Assembly: GCA_963920635.1 (NCBI GenBank)
Contig: OY987305.1
Location: forward strand, 19,430,876-19,494,875
Origin: Pseudeuparius sepicola
Lineage: Eukaryota; Arthropoda; Insecta; Coleoptera; Anthribidae
DNA length: 64,000 nt
Direction: 5' to 3'
Below are positions 1 through 12,156 of the stretch, piece by piece. The translations under genes were made by a program, and so were the position numbers. Under the pieces are notes generated by a model. It was not told the DNA's origin, searched no databases, and saw only the letters and a program-made list of their open reading frames with translations. Within the stretch, counting starts at the first letter, position 1, and each line of letters starts with the position of its first letter.

Positions 1-171
1 ATCCTGTAACAAAACAAACGATTGAAAAATTCATGAAGAAAATAACAAACCGAAGCCAATTTTTGGCAGCCTAAATTTTTTGGAGTCCATTTTATATCTT
101 TACGTGCAAACATCTCATTTTATTTTGGTCTGCAAGTAGGAAAATGTTTTTTCTTGAAATCGGCAATGAAG

Positions 172-622
172 TGTCTCAAAATAATCATTAAAAGCTCAGA
201 AATCGGCACTGAAATAGCCCATTAGTGTACTTTTTTTTTTAATAAGTAGGGCTTGGCGAGATGTAAACATCAAACGTCAGACGCGGAGCCATCGCCCGTC
301 AATAGTGACCAAATATTCAAAACCCGGCCAATAAAGGCCCATTTAACTTTTCGTACATATTGCAAAATTGTTAGGTACCTATAGCAGCGCAATCTTTCAG
401 TGTAAATATTTTAGTAGGTTTGATTATTAATCTATTTTACATGGAGGCTGCACATCAGGCAGCAGTTTGGATTTTCTGTCAGAAAGTGCCGGGTCTCGTC
501 ATACTTGACCCAGGGTGGAGCAATCGTCAAAGTCAAGCAATGCCGATCGCACTCGGTTCATGGACTGGTGATCCCTTATAATTATTTTTTCGCCTAATAA
601 CACATTTTTTTCCAATTAAAAA
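172..622 (-). repeat. Interspersed repeat, copy 1 of a 450-bp family
   Basis: This stretch matches 30878-31318 in opposite orientation over its whole length with modest divergence. Shared landmarks are the segment around GATGTAAACATC, the GACGGGCGATGGC block and the AAGGGATCACC block. No coding potential or terminal repeats are evident. Its class is unknown. It may be a piece of a larger element, because a further short shared segment lies beside each copy (1826-1872 and 30808-30855). Confidence 0.6.
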
Positions 623-1212
623 AATAATATGTGTAGTATTTCTAAAGTCACTTGAAACAGCATAAAAAACTCTAATTGGCGTCACAAAAAGAATATAGGA
701 CATAGGCGTCACGCAGTTTTCAAAAATATACATATATTCTACAAGCAACATAATATTTCAATTTTAAGGTTTTTTTAAGGTTGTCGTCAAACACAACGTA
801 AAGGTTAATGCACCATATAATATTGTCAAAAGGTCTCTAAAAAGCTATATCGATTATAACTATTTACGCAAGTATATGCTAAGATCTTAGAAATTATGGC
901 ACGCCTATCCACCGCATTTCGCTGAACAAGTGGCCAGCCGTCGAACAGTGTAGCCCATGCAAGTATTGGTGATATATTAGGCGAGCATGCAGTCACTTGT
1001 TTTTACTACAATATCTATCTTCTCTGTCTCCTTCATCTCTTTTTACTGCTACTACCAGGTGCGGTTTAATATGGTTAAAAAAGTGTTTTGTCTCTTATTT
1101 TATTGCCGAGACGCCTGTTCTCGAGCTACCCTGGTAAAATATAAATGAACTCACTAGGAACACAGTGATATACGGGGCGCGATCTATTTCGTAGCATTTG
1201 CCACGCTCTGCT
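623..1212. other. Anonymous AT-rich sequence
   Basis: I see no gene, RNA or recognisable repeat here. Short ORFs are at chance level. Confidence 0.5.
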
Positions 1213-1336
1213 ACAGTCCGACAAACGAGAGAAGTCCAGTGAAAAACTCAGTCTAACCGCCCATGCCCACATTAATAACATATGGATGGCGCTTAGACTG
1301 TGTTTTTCATTGGACTTCTTTCGTTTGTCAGACTGT
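1213..1336. repeat. Small foldback (hairpin) repeat
   Basis: The arms at about 1213-1256 and 1292-1336 are inverted copies of each other with a few mismatches, around a 35-bp loop. The arms start ACAGTCCGACAAACGAGAGA and end TTTCGTTTGTCAGACTGT. This fits a tiny MITE or a solo hairpin. No target duplication was identified. Confidence 0.6.
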
Positions 1337-2130
1337 TACTGGTAAAAATACCAGAATTATCAGCAGAAATCACCCGTATAAAATTCAAAGGTTTTTTATG
1401 CGATCAACGTCGACCTAATCAAGGAGGCAACCAATAAGGAAGCGGGCGTAGCGATTTGAGGCGTTTCGGAGATTCATCGAGCAGGTGTCGACGTGGGCTA
1501 GTTAAGCCCATGATATAAAGTCGGTTTATTGTATCATGAGTTAAGCCGGTATAACCAGTGCCGTGCACGGAAATAAGGATTGCGCTTTATTTTAAGGATT
1601 TTGCTTTTGTGTATAGATTTGTGTGTGGTGTTGTTTTGTCTGAAACAAAATTATTGGTTTGCTTTGGTTTGAATTATTTCAAAGTTTATTTTATTCTTTT
1701 TTAGAGCATTTAAATGGAATTTTTATAATATTATTAAGTGCCGCGCGCCGCCTAAGACTCGGTTTTGTTTTACAAAGAAAACGCCGCGCAAGCGTTTTTA
1801 TGCTGTTTCAAGTGACTTTATACTATACCTCGGCACTAAAGTTATTTTTATGACTCATGTGGAATTTAGTTGCCGAGGCCTCTGGCCGAGGCAAATAAAC
1901 GTCAGTTGAGGCAAGTTCTTCTTTAAAAGTTTATAAAAATATAGGATGGGAAAGACAAGAAAAAATCGCAATCAACATTTTCGGCAATGCTGGCAAATTT
2001 CGTTATTTTTAAACGGCCGGTCCTCACAGGTTATTGGTCAAAAGAATTTAGAGGACGCATACAACTGATGTTTTGATCTGACTTGATATCTTGGGTAGGC
2101 ACTACTAAACAGTAGGTATATAGTGATAAC
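1337..2130. other. Anonymous sequence with one short shared repeat
   Basis: The segment 1826-1872 (containing TTATGACTCATGTGGAATTT) recurs at 30808-30855. Otherwise no feature is recognised. Confidence 0.4.
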
Positions 2131-2505
2131 ACAGGGTGTTACAAAACAGTTCACCACAAATTTTTTGGCCCGAAATATTGTAACTTCTCTTATGCCATTT
2201 TCACTAAAACGCCTCTAACGTAAACGTACCAGTGCCTGACATACCTGACCCATGTTTTATTTAATTAAAAAATAAATCCAATCTCTTGAAATGTTTATGT
2301 TGGTAGAAGTCACAGTTATGAGTTATGTATGTTCCTAAGTTAATCATCTCTATTTCGGTTGGTTGCTTCTGGGGTACTCCTAGTTTGGAGTATTGTGAGG
2401 GTGAGAATTATTATTATTACTTCAAAGGGCATAAGAAAAGTTACATTATTTTAGCCCAAAGAATCTGTGGTCAATGGATTTGCCTACTTTTTTGCAACAC
2501 CCTGT
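2131..2505. mobile_element. MITE with ACAGGGTGTT ends, invaded by a SINE tail
   Basis: Left arm 2131-2205 and right arm about 2428-2505 are imperfect inverted copies, starting ACAGGGTGTTACAAAACAG and ending TTTTGCAACACCCTGT. The right end is followed by TATA. Between the arms lies a 5'-truncated SINE 3' end (2361-2419). The element belongs to the group with ACAGGGTG termini that recurs through the window. It has no coding capacity. Confidence 0.65.
2361..2419 (+). mobile_element. SINE 3' end with (ATT)n tail, copy 1
   Basis: This has the family signature GGTTGCTTCTGGGGTACTCC, then GTTTGGAGTATTGTGAGG and a tail of about four ATT units. It is strongly 5'-truncated. Related copies are at 13040, 22514, 33618, 43484 and 49999. 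Confidence 0.7.
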
Positions 2506-3500
2506 ATAGTATTTCTTATTTACATGACCACGTTTTAATTTGAAAGAGGTATAATCCACATTCATTTAAAAATGGATTTATGGCCTAACACCTTGCTACT
2601 AAAGCGTTAGAATTAACTCTGGTATTAATTGACATGGAAGGAATCTGTTGAAACATACCTTCACTTTAGAACTGACAGTAACCCAGCCTTAAACATCTTC
2701 ACGAACCATCTCATACCTCTTTTAATGTGAAGTAAATCTACTGTAAGTATCTATATCTAGTACATCGGTTTTTTGACATTTCCTTGTCAAACATGTGTAT
2801 TTTTATTATTTATATAGTTTCTGAGGGGGCATGCTTTGGAGTTTATCGCGTTTCTACGTGACCCACCCTCTAACCTCAAGGCCCAACCATGTGTAATACC
2901 ACAGAATATCTAGCTACGCACAGCTTTATTTTCTGTGGTAATATCACAGAATAGCGGTAGCTATATTTTCTGTGGTAATACATCATTAGGAGGGTTTTGA
3001 TTCGCTAGTTAGCCATTCTAATTTTTTTTAATTGGATAAAAAAAGAATGAAATTCATAATTGTTGTATTTACTGTTTTTAGGTAAAAGATGGCAATTTTT
3101 AATAGTTACTAAACAATGTCATGTTTTTCTTTTAAGAATGGTAATTTCGGAAAATTTTGAACCACTGTGACTAATCAAAAAAACCTTTCCAATGATGTAC
3201 TTATCGCACACGGTATGGTGCATTGGGTTTAGTAGCCATCAAAATATTCTGTACTGAATTAGGTTTGCATAAAATGAAGGTGTTTCGTATAATATTAACG
3301 TGAGCATGAATCATGATAAAAATTACCAAAATTTCGCTGCATGCTGGGAAAAATGATAATAACAAACAAGGAGGGATTTTTGTACCTCGAATTATAATTA
3401 AAACCTTAATGAATGGTTAGCCTCCATCCTGTAACCCCTTCTAGCAGTTGTAGAAGATGCCCGAGTCTCCTACATCTCACCACTACTCACTAATATGTAG
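2506..3500. other. Anonymous sequence, possible intron
   Basis: No feature is recognised. If 3501-3758 is a real terminal exon, this stretch would be intron. A pyrimidine-rich run at about 3465-3490 and CTAAT just before the AG at 3499-3500 would serve as the acceptor region. Confidence 0.3.
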
Positions 3501-3758
3501 ACAGTTGGAACAAATAGGTACCACCTAGCCGATGGAACCCATAGTTACGCTCCGATGGCTTTGATGGTTAAGTGCCCATGGCCACAGTTAGCGGACCAAT
3601 TGGTGGACAAGTTTTACAAGTACAAAATAGACACAAATCCGGAGACAGCCTATATATTAGAGAACAAACACGTCCCGGGAGAGCACATAAAGCATAAGAT
3701 GCCTGAAATGAATCTGCCAGTCTACTTTGAACCACCTAAATATTATGTAAATATGTAA
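3501..3758 (+). CDS. Candidate terminal exon of an unrecognised host gene
   Basis: An open frame of 85 codons starts right after a TAG at 3498-3500 that also provides a splice-acceptor AG, and ends at a TAA (3756-3758). The peptide begins TVGTNRYHLADGTHSYAP and later has MVKCPWPQLADQLVDKF and PEMNLPVYFEPPKYYV. It is balanced in composition and rich in Pro, Tyr and Trp, unlike the low-complexity ORFs around it. Upstream there is a pyrimidine-rich tract and a CTAAT branch-like motif. An internal ATG at 3555 exists, but the open frame before it reads equally well as protein, so an exon is preferred over a 67-residue gene. I do not recognise the family, see no partner exon, and cannot exclude an old transposon fragment. 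Confidence 0.4.
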   Translation, partial: TVGTNRYHLADGTHSYAPMALMVKCPWPQLADQLVDKFYKYKIDTNPETAYILENKHVPGEHIKHKMPEMNLPVYFEPPKYYVNM

Positions 3759-3990
3759 ATATTAGGGTTGGCAGTCCTGGTCTCAGAGCAGTGCCAGTGA
3801 GGCTCAAGCTTAACTCGCGCGGGCCCCTGCCGCATAGGCTGCGGGCCGCGAGTTGGATTGGATGCGGTACTCGAGAACAAGAATCGAATAAGAACTCGAT
3901 TTCTAAAATCAGAAACAACGAAGCTATTATAGATATGGATTAGAATAAATTGCCAAAATTTCTTTTTTTCTTCTTCTAAATATCTATACA
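3759..3990. repeat. Spacer with a segment duplicated at 6651-6702
   Basis: 3904-3962 recurs in direct orientation at 6651-6702 (shared core CAGAAACAACGAAGCTA, then GATTAGAATAAATTGCCA). A partial inverted copy lies at about 6143-6175. The GC-richer piece 3780-3870 is unexplained. Confidence 0.4.
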
Positions 3991-6010
3991 TTTTCAACCT
4001 CAACCTGGGAATAAACAATTTCAAATTGGCAATAAACAACTTCAAATTGAGAATAGTCAACTTCAAATTGGGATTAATCAATTTCAAATTGAGAATAGTC
4101 AATATCAAATTGAGAATAAACAATTTCAAATTGGGAATATTAAATATTAAATTGAAAATCAATAACTTCATGAAATAAAAACACTTATCGACAAGAACAA
4201 CTCAATTTGTTAACTAAAGTTTACAATATTAAGCAAAATTTCGACTGCCTGGTAAGGTTCAAAAAGACTTGGTCAGAAATCTTAGAAAGAAGACAAAGAC
4301 CAAATTATTTATCTCAAACTAAATTTAGCTGATAGAAATTAGAAAGTATAAGTAGCGCAAAATAACATAAATAATAAATTAACTGTAGCGAGTTGCACCA
4401 GATTTATAGGAAATATACAAAGGTACATACAGGGTGTTCACTTTTAAGTGGACACAAATCAATAAAAAATTGATTTGTTGGGATATTTTCAAAAAAAAAA
4501 AAATTTGATACAAAGGTCTTCAAAATGCGCAACTTTCTACGTGAACACATTTGTCAAATTGCAATTCCAGGGCCGGCTAAGATTTTTTTTAAACCCCGAT
4601 TTTCACAAAATCTATTTAGGCATTTTTTTCGTTAAAATCTGACCCCACAGCGTTAATCAGAACACCCAAAAACCGCTATATACCAAATTTGAATAAAAAA
4701 TATACAGGGAGTTCTATTCTGCAGGGTGTCAAAGTTGAGCAAAATAGGAATTTTAAAGGCACCTGCAAAGTCAAGTGTGCCTTGGAATCCCCTCAAAACA
4801 GTTGAATGATCAATAGGACCACTCAAGGTGTTGGTGTCAAAAAGTTCAATACAAAATATACAGAGGCTCTTATCTGTGCCATCTCAAATTACTGAATTTT
4901 TTTTAACTTTATACGGGTCAAAAATCGAGTATATCAAAACCGCTCCACATACTATAAACGAACTAAATCTAAAAAATACAGAAGCCTGCCAGTCAGTAAG
5001 TCCATATTAGTTAAGGTGGCTGGTGTGCCACAACAGGAAACGCACAGAAAATGTATCATCTTAGACAGTGACTTTTTTGAGTAAGGTCCAATAATTTAAA
5101 TTGTTTTTATTTGTTAGTTGGCATTTTGTAAAGAAATACATTACTTTTGTGTTTATCAATATTTTTTCAATGATTCCACAGCACTCATGACCCGTATAAA
5201 GTTTCATAAAAATTCAGCATTTTAAGATGGCACAGATAAGAACATTCTGTATATTTTGAATTGGACCTTTGCACACCAACACCTTGAGTGGTCCTATTAA
5301 CCATTTAACTGTTTTGAGGGGATTCCATGGCACACTTGACTTTGCAGGTGCCTTTAAAATTCCTATTTTGCTCAACTTTGACACCCTGCAGAGTAAAACC
5401 GAACTTCCTGTAAATTTTTTATTCAAATTTGGTATATAGGGGTTTTTGGGTGTTGCGATTAACGCTGTGGGGTCAGATTTTAAATAACAAAATGCCTAAA
5501 TAGATTTTGTGAAAATCGGGGTTTAAAAAAAATCTTAGCCGGCCCTGGAATTGCAATTTGACAAATGTGTTCACGTAGAAAGTTGCGCATTTTGAAGACC
5601 TTTGTATCAAAAATTTTTTTTTTTGAAAATATCCCAACAAATCAATTTTTTATTGATTTGTGTCCACTTAAAAGTGAACACCCTGTATACCAGAAATATT
5701 AAATGATAGACAAGGATTAAATATATGGCAAAAATATGATATTTTAAATTCCATAAGTAGGTACATATTGTGTGTTTACTTAGATATAAGTAATTAAAAT
5801 ATTGCTTAATATGAAGTTGATTTTCAATTTAATATTGAATATTCCCAATTTGAAATTGTTTATTCTCAATTTGATATTGACTATTCCCAATTTGAAATTG
5901 TCTATTCCCAATTTGAAATTGATTAATCCCAATTTGAAGTTGACTATTCTCAATTTGAAGTTGTTTATTCCCAATTTGAAATTGATTATTCCCAATTTGA
6001 AGTTGAAAAG
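3991..6010. mobile_element. Foldback element with 18-bp tandem repeats in its arms
   Basis: Left arm 3991-4172 and right arm 5810-6010 are mirror images. Both consist of a degenerate 18-bp tandem unit close to TTCCCAATTTGAAATTGA, read on opposite strands. A unique edge next to each array (AATTGAAAATCAA with CTTCAT) also mirrors. Arms made of short tandem repeats are typical of Foldback-type elements such as Drosophila FB. A second, unrelated inverted-repeat element (4429-5686) lies inside. The arrays create long artificial ORFs that repeat a hexapeptide and are not genes. Confidence 0.65.
4429..5686. mobile_element. Inverted-repeat element, family C, copy 1
   Basis: Arms of about 495 bp (4429-4923 and 5189-5686) surround a loop of about 265 bp. 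Ends are ACAGGGTGTTCACTTTTAAG and its complement, flanked by TA-rich sequence. Internal landmarks are CCAGGGCCGGCTAAGAT and CTGACCCCACAGCGTTAATC. The same family recurs at 53863-55114 and, deleted, at 56919-57498. It has no protein-coding content. Transposition would need a transposase supplied in trans. Confidence 0.8.
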
Positions 6011-6015
6011 GTATA

Positions 6016-6800
6016 GTAAGCCATGACTTTTTTTTTTCAAAAATCCACAAGAAGCGTTAAATTGGAAAGAATTGCAGTTTTGTGGGCCCAATTTAACACG
6101 TCTTGTGGATTTTTGAAAAAAGTCATGGTTCAGTAGATATTTTGAAAAAACGAAATTTTGTCGATTTATTCTAATTTTACATAAAAGTGCAAATACCAGA
6201 GTTGGAGGGAATTGTGCCCCCATTGCGGTTATCATGTCCTACTTTCCGTGACAGCTGCCATTTTCGAGATATGACACAAATTTGTGTTTTTTTTTTTAAT
6301 GGAAACCATATAGTTATTTCCGTTATTTTTCTGAATAACCATATCGAGTATTATATCGTTGAAAAGATCTAAAAATGCCTGATTTTTTGAGACCATGGCC
6401 AACTATGATTTTTATTTAAAAAAACACAAGTTTGTGTCATACTCGAAAATGACAGCGGTCACGGAAAGTAGGACATGATAACCTCATTGGTGAAACAAAT
6501 CCCTCCAACTTTGGTTTTTACACTTTTTGCCATTTTGCCATTTTCGAGATATGACACAAACTTGTGTTTTTTTTTAATGTCAAAAGTAGGACATGATAAC
6601 CGCCTTGGGGACACAAATCCCTCCAACTTTGGCATTTACACTTTTTATATAAAATCAGAAACAACGAAGCTAGACGGATTAGAATAAATTGCCAAAATTT
6701 CGTTTTTTCAAAATATATAGTAAGCCATGGCTTTTTTCAAAAATCCACAAGACGCGTTAAATTGGGCCCACAAAACTGCAATTCTTTCCCATTTAACCTC
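6016..6800. repeat. Compound palindrome with three-way internal repeats
   Basis: Arm 6016-6180 pairs with 6655-6800. Shared parts are TTTTTCAAAAATCCACAAGA, GTTAAATTGG and TGGGCCCACAAAACTGCAAT. Arm one carries its own hairpin (6016-6060 with 6095-6138). The interior is built from a module of about 110 bp (TATGACACAAATTTGTGT, GTAGGACATGATAACC, CCCTCCAACTTTGG) present as 6188-6299, inverted at 6415-6521, and rearranged at 6529-6647. This looks like successive foldback rearrangement. No coding content was found. Confidence 0.6.
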
Positions 6801-9800
6801 CCTTCTATATCCGCTAGTTTCCGAGATCCCCACACTGATCATCAAAAAAACTCACGCTGTATACGCGCCATTTTATACGTCTTGCGCGCTGTGAGCATGA
6901 ATGAACTAATAAGTTTTTAGAATAATGGCCGTGCTCAATGTGCCTACAGTTATTTAAAGCGCTAAGTAGCGCCAGAGAAGGATAAGGATCCCTCACTCAA
7001 CGTTGTAACCTAAAAATTCAGAAGTAGGAGGATTGAAAATAAAAAAAATTGAAAAGGCTTTTCTTTGGGAATACATTTTTGGAAAAATAAAATTATCACC
7101 AGCCAAGACCAGCCGGAAAATGTAGTTAAGGTCATAACAAAGAGAAAAAAAAAACAAAAATTAAACGCAACATCAATGAAATGGGTGTGCTGTTTACGGG
7201 TTGAAACTGGTTTCTTGCAATTTTTGCGAAACGGGACCTCCTAGCGGTAAATGTACAACACAAAAGTTAAATAAACAGATATTAAAGAAATCTAAAACTT
7301 TCATGTTATAAGGCATTTTTCAACATAACCTCAAATTTTCAGAGAAAATGGCGGAAACCGATTTTCGTTTTTTTCTCTCCTAAAAATAACTCAATTTACA
7401 TGAAATTTTGTGAACGTATACCTATTTGCACTCAGTAAGCTCGATTTTATTAGAATTTTAGAAACAAGTAGTTTCCGATTTTTCACATTTATCGAAAAAA
7501 AAAAAACAAAACTTTATTGGTGTTATTACTATTACTTTTTTCGAAATTGACATGACATCTCCTTAGGGACGGGATTGGTTAAAATGGGCTTGGACATAAT
7601 ATCGATCAAAAACACACCGCCGTAAGAATCAAACGCAAAAAAGTACCATGCAAGAATTTGAAGGAAGGAGATAGGTAAAATTTATATTTTTCTAAATACA
7701 TTAAAAATTAGTTTGGATTCCAAAAACAAACGTCCAGGCGACGTAATTGGTAATGGGTTAAGGGGGTAATTATGTGAGCAATTACAGCAGCGCAGCGGGT
7801 GTTGGCGCCTAAAAATAGTACGGTCAGTACGGCAGATTCCATACTTAACCACCAGAGAGATGCATTACAAAGAGATGGGCTTGTTTGCTTCAACCGACTA
7901 ACCGACCCCATTCCTACTATTCCAATCTATTGTTGATGATCTTCCGTCCCCAGTCTTCGAGATTTAACTCATTATCAAGCCATTTTTGGACCTGGAGATA
8001 CACTCTAAATAAAGACTGTTGTGCTGCACTGAATATCGGTGGTAGATAGACAATTTCACTGGTCTGTTGAGTCTGGTTGCCTTTACTGAAGACTGGGGAT
8101 GGAAGATCATCAACAATAGATTGCATAAAACTGTAAGTCTCAGTTGTTCTGCGATATGCGGGCATTGCCGTGGGCAATCTTGTTTGAACGCCGCGACGGG
8201 AGAAATAGTTAGTAACAACGGAAATATACCTATATGAAGATATAGTTCAAAATAGAATACCATCAACTGATCGGCCAATTGCGACGAAAGGTTTGTTTCG
8301 ACAAGGAGTCAGCAAACAGTTCCTGATAGTTTGAAAACTGTACTTTGTGCGCATATATATCTCGGATTTTGTAAGTTTCTGGTCAATAAGGAACTGGTTA
8401 AGCGAACAGTTTGTTTTTAACACGTTTGTTTCTAACCTAACAAATAGGCCTGTTTTGGTCAAACGACCACAGGGGTTGATTAGCCATTTGACACCTACAA
8501 AATAAATACATAAACTTGTTAATAAATCACCTACAACAAATTTTTGGCCACTTTTAGCATTTTTATTTTTACATATTCAAATTAAATCACGAAAATAAAC
8601 TTGACTCACTGGAAATCACAGAAGATGCTGATAATCTGTACAAAAAAAGGAAAAGTAACAAGGTATAGAATAGAAAGAAACAATAGAAAACGAAAATTAC
8701 TAATTCTAAAAACGTAGGTTATCTGGGAATTGCTTTTCGATCGCACTATTGCGCATGCTCTGACTATTAGTTTGTGAACCGTTAGCAAACCGTTTGGACA
8801 GTTGGTAATCTGTCCGAATATTTGTAATAACAGCAAATTATTAGTTTTCAACTCTTATGAGACTGCTCCTGACTGTTTCTGACGCCTGTGAGAACAAACC
8901 TGAAGCTGTTTACAAAGAGGACGATGAAGTTGACACGGAATTAGATCTGGTGGTGGAGAACGAATGATTTATGCAAGTTGTTTTAAATGTCAGACGTGGA
9001 TTAGGCCTACTGAGGATACTACATAAAAAAAGCGCGCCTAGTACTCTAGCCCTGCGGTGGTGTGGAAAATACAGACATTGTATCATTCCGCAACTTTAAC
9101 TCGAAAACGATTGATCCTTGGAAAAATAGCAATAACCTTTTTTGTAGAATTTTATAAGCAATCATTTTTACTCATGACTGTTTTGTCGAAAAAATGATAC
9201 TTTTCGAGATAACGGCAAAAAATCTAAAAAACGCGCTTTAACCCCCTAAAAATACCATGGCTCCAATTGCTCCAACTTCTCCGGATGTACTAAGGACACC
9301 TCAATGAAGGTCTCCACAAAAAAAATAAGCTTTCTCGTATTTTTTTCCTATTTTCAGCTCAAATTTGTTTGATTACTAAGCTAATAGTGGCCTATCATTT
9401 TCTTTGACCCGACACGAGAAAATCTACAGGGAATGGGACGCCGGCCGTGATGTTGCGGTGTTCTGTTACGCGGCGGTTTTACGTTACGGAACGGGGCCCA
9501 CGAAAATTCCGTGGGCCCCGTACGGAGCGTTGTTACATATCTGGTCACGGATTTCGGATTTTCTAGCAGTTTTTGTACATTTTTATGTAAAACATTTCAA
9601 GTATTTTTTATTGATATTTACTGCATTTCTGATCTACGGCGACAGTAAAAAATAAAGGGCTATACATCAGCCGATATATATGTACCTAGTTCCTTGGCTA
9701 GCGACACTATTTTATTCGTTTATCGTATGATCCCTCTAAATTTCTTTTAACTGCGTGTATGGTATGAAGCATCAAGCCAACGTCCTAATAATGATCGAAC

Positions 9801-11465
9801 CTAGCAAAAACATCTAAATACTGAATAGCTGCCAAAAATGTGTTGTTTTGCAAAAATAAATCATGGACAATAATAAGTCAACGAAAATCAATGTCACCTT
9901 CACAAATTAATTATTGTTAGTCTACGAATTACGCCTATATGCGCTTGTTGGTTATTCAATTTTCATGAAATTAGCACGAGAATTTCACACATTCAATTTG
10001 CGCATATATTGTGAAAAATTCCTAGAAAATTGAATAGAAAACCAAAATTATCACTTTCTAGGAACGCATTTTCGCGGGTTATACCAAGTGTTCATTATTA
10101 CTACTTTCTTATTTTTAAAGATACATCATTAGTGGGTTTTCGAAACAGTTGTAATATTTTTTGTTCTAATTACTTTGGTGAAAACAAAAAAAAATAATTG
10201 AACATAGCATCGTCGGGATATCGCCAAAACGTAATGCCTTTAAATGTAATATTATTCGACAAATTGATAGCTCGTTTAATTCTGCACATAAAACTCTATG
10301 CCATTTTCTTTTCTTATACGAACAGCTAACAAGATACGGCGATGAATTCAAATTAACCTCAGTATAGGCTATGAAAGAAGTGACAGTGTTATGACAGTTA
10401 AAGCACAATCTACGCGATTTACTTACGAATATTTAAAAACAAAAATTATACTTCCAGTGACCTAATTAGACATTAGACCTGGGATTAGACTTAACCCTAT
10501 ACTGGTGAAACCCCGAAAACATCAAATTTTTATTTGAAAAAATAAAAACAAAATTAATTTAAAAAAAATTGTTGGGCAAAAAGAAAATAATTTAAATATA
10601 CTCGTTAAAAACCAAAATGCATAAGTAAAAACTTGATTCATTTTTTTTAGTTACAACAATTTGTTGCAAAGCTTACTGTATTTGGATCTATTTATTGAGT
10701 ACCTAAAGGCACGCAAGTTGAATGCCCAAAATCCTCTTTAATTTCTCACAAAGTCCGTTAAATATTGAGTTAATCGTATACGATAGCCATACACCAAATG
10801 GAAAACAGATAAGAGTGTATAAATAAGTGGACTGTTATCGAGCAAAATCCACTGGTTTAAAATTTTACAATAATATAATTGCCTATGTGACAAAATATTT
10901 AACAGTTTAAAGTGTTGGAGGTTTCTATTTAAATTGTTATTGTGGGACTATAACATAAGACTACTATTAACCGATATCAATTGTTTTTAAGTATCTTAAT
11001 GCATTGGCCTTAATCAATCAGGCATCGTCGCGTCAAAGGACTATCCGTTCAGGTCTTCCGTTTGTGCAAAGGTTTCGCTTTTTGTTGTTTTTATTAGAGA
11101 AACGACGTTATCTGTATTCTAAACAAGAATTTCATAAAAGCGTAAAGTTTGTAGGCATCAAGATAATTTGCAGAACGGGTATTTCTGGTATGAAAGATGT
11201 ATATCTGCATTTATAATTGACGAATTTGTTCTTTGCATTAGTACAAATATGTCAGAAATATAAGATACAACAGAGTAGTCTGGTAATGTTAGGTAGGAAA
11301 CCTGTGATAGCTCACCGATCTCGTCAAACTGTCACATAGCATATATACTTACAGTGTTCCTCGGCGTGTCCCTAATCACCCTTGATAAAAAGTTTAAAAT
11401 GGCCAAGGACTTTAAGCATAAAAAAGTTACGTCCCTTTTAATTAATGAGACCAGGCGCGGTCTCA
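6801..11465. other. Anonymous AT-rich region
   Basis: There is no recognisable gene. An inverted pair of about 36 bp (7923-7958 and 8091-8128, core TCTATTGTTGATGATCTTCC) makes a small hairpin. A GC hairpin sits at 9491-9521. The rest shows only chance ORFs and homopolymer runs. Confidence 0.45.
9491..9521. other. Perfect 12-bp GC hairpin
   Basis: ACGGGGCCCACG (9491-9502) is exactly complementary to 9510-9521, around a 7-base loop AAAATTC. It sits in a local CpG-rich patch (9430-9545) within AT-rich DNA. No U-run follows it and no gene is near. It may be the core of a small element. Confidence 0.5.
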
Positions 11466-12156
11466 GGGGATCAGCGCTGCTTGGTTTGTGACATTTCGAC
11501 ATTTGTGACATTTCGAAAACTCACGTATGCTTTGGAAATTATGTATTATTATCAGTAAAGTGTCCTTTTTGTAGGTTTTGCGGCAAAATGTTATTAAGGA
11601 AACTTGTTCAGAATGAAAAACAGAGTAGGACTGCGAAATTTCGAAGGTCTAGGCCTACTTTGATTTTTTCGGATTTTTCCCAATTTTTTTTAGAAAAGTG
11701 CTTTTTGTGTAGTTTTCACATCAAAATGTTATTAAGAAAACTTGTTCACAATGAAAAACTGGAGATATGTGAAAAATTCCAACAGCCTAGGTCTACTTTG
11801 CAGAAAAAATTAGGCTTTTGAAATTTTTCACACCTATCCAGTTTTTCATTGTCAAAAAGTTTTCTTATTAAGATTTTGATGTGAAAACTACACAAAATGC
11901 ACTTCTCTAATGGGAAAATGCCAAAAAATCAAAGTATAGGCCCAGAAATTTCGCAAACCCAGAAATTTCGCAAACCTACTCAGATTTTCATTATGAACAA
12001 GTTTCCTTAATAACATTTTGCCGTCAAACCTACAAAAAGGGCACTTTACTGAGGTGGAAAATTAGTTTCTTCATAATGTCCAAGGCATAGGTGTACGTGA
12101 TTTTACGAGAGTAAAATTATGTTACAAATTAGTTTCGCCAAGCGGGGCTGATCCCC
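11466..12156. mobile_element. Foldback element with GGGGATCAGC ends
   Basis: The termini are GGGGATCAGCGCTGCTTGG and CCAAGCGGGGCTGATCCCC. They are inverted with two mismatches. Most of the interior (about 11556-12055) is also a near palindrome, including TAGGTTTTGCGGCAAAATG mirrored near 12030. The tips differ from the ACAGGGTG group. There is no coding content. The 77-residue ORF inside is a palindrome artefact. Confidence 0.7.

Noticed and set aside
5780..6235. ORFs with hexapeptide repeats such as IPNLKL or FQIGN on both strands
   Set aside because: They are translations of the 18-bp minisatellite in the foldback arms. Both strands are open for the same reason.
9491..9521. Intrinsic terminator
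   Set aside because: No T-run follows, there is no gene upstream, and the genome is eukaryotic.
9404..9655. 83-residue ORF in the CpG-rich patch
   Set aside because: It spans the GC hairpin, has no recognisable motif and no splice context.
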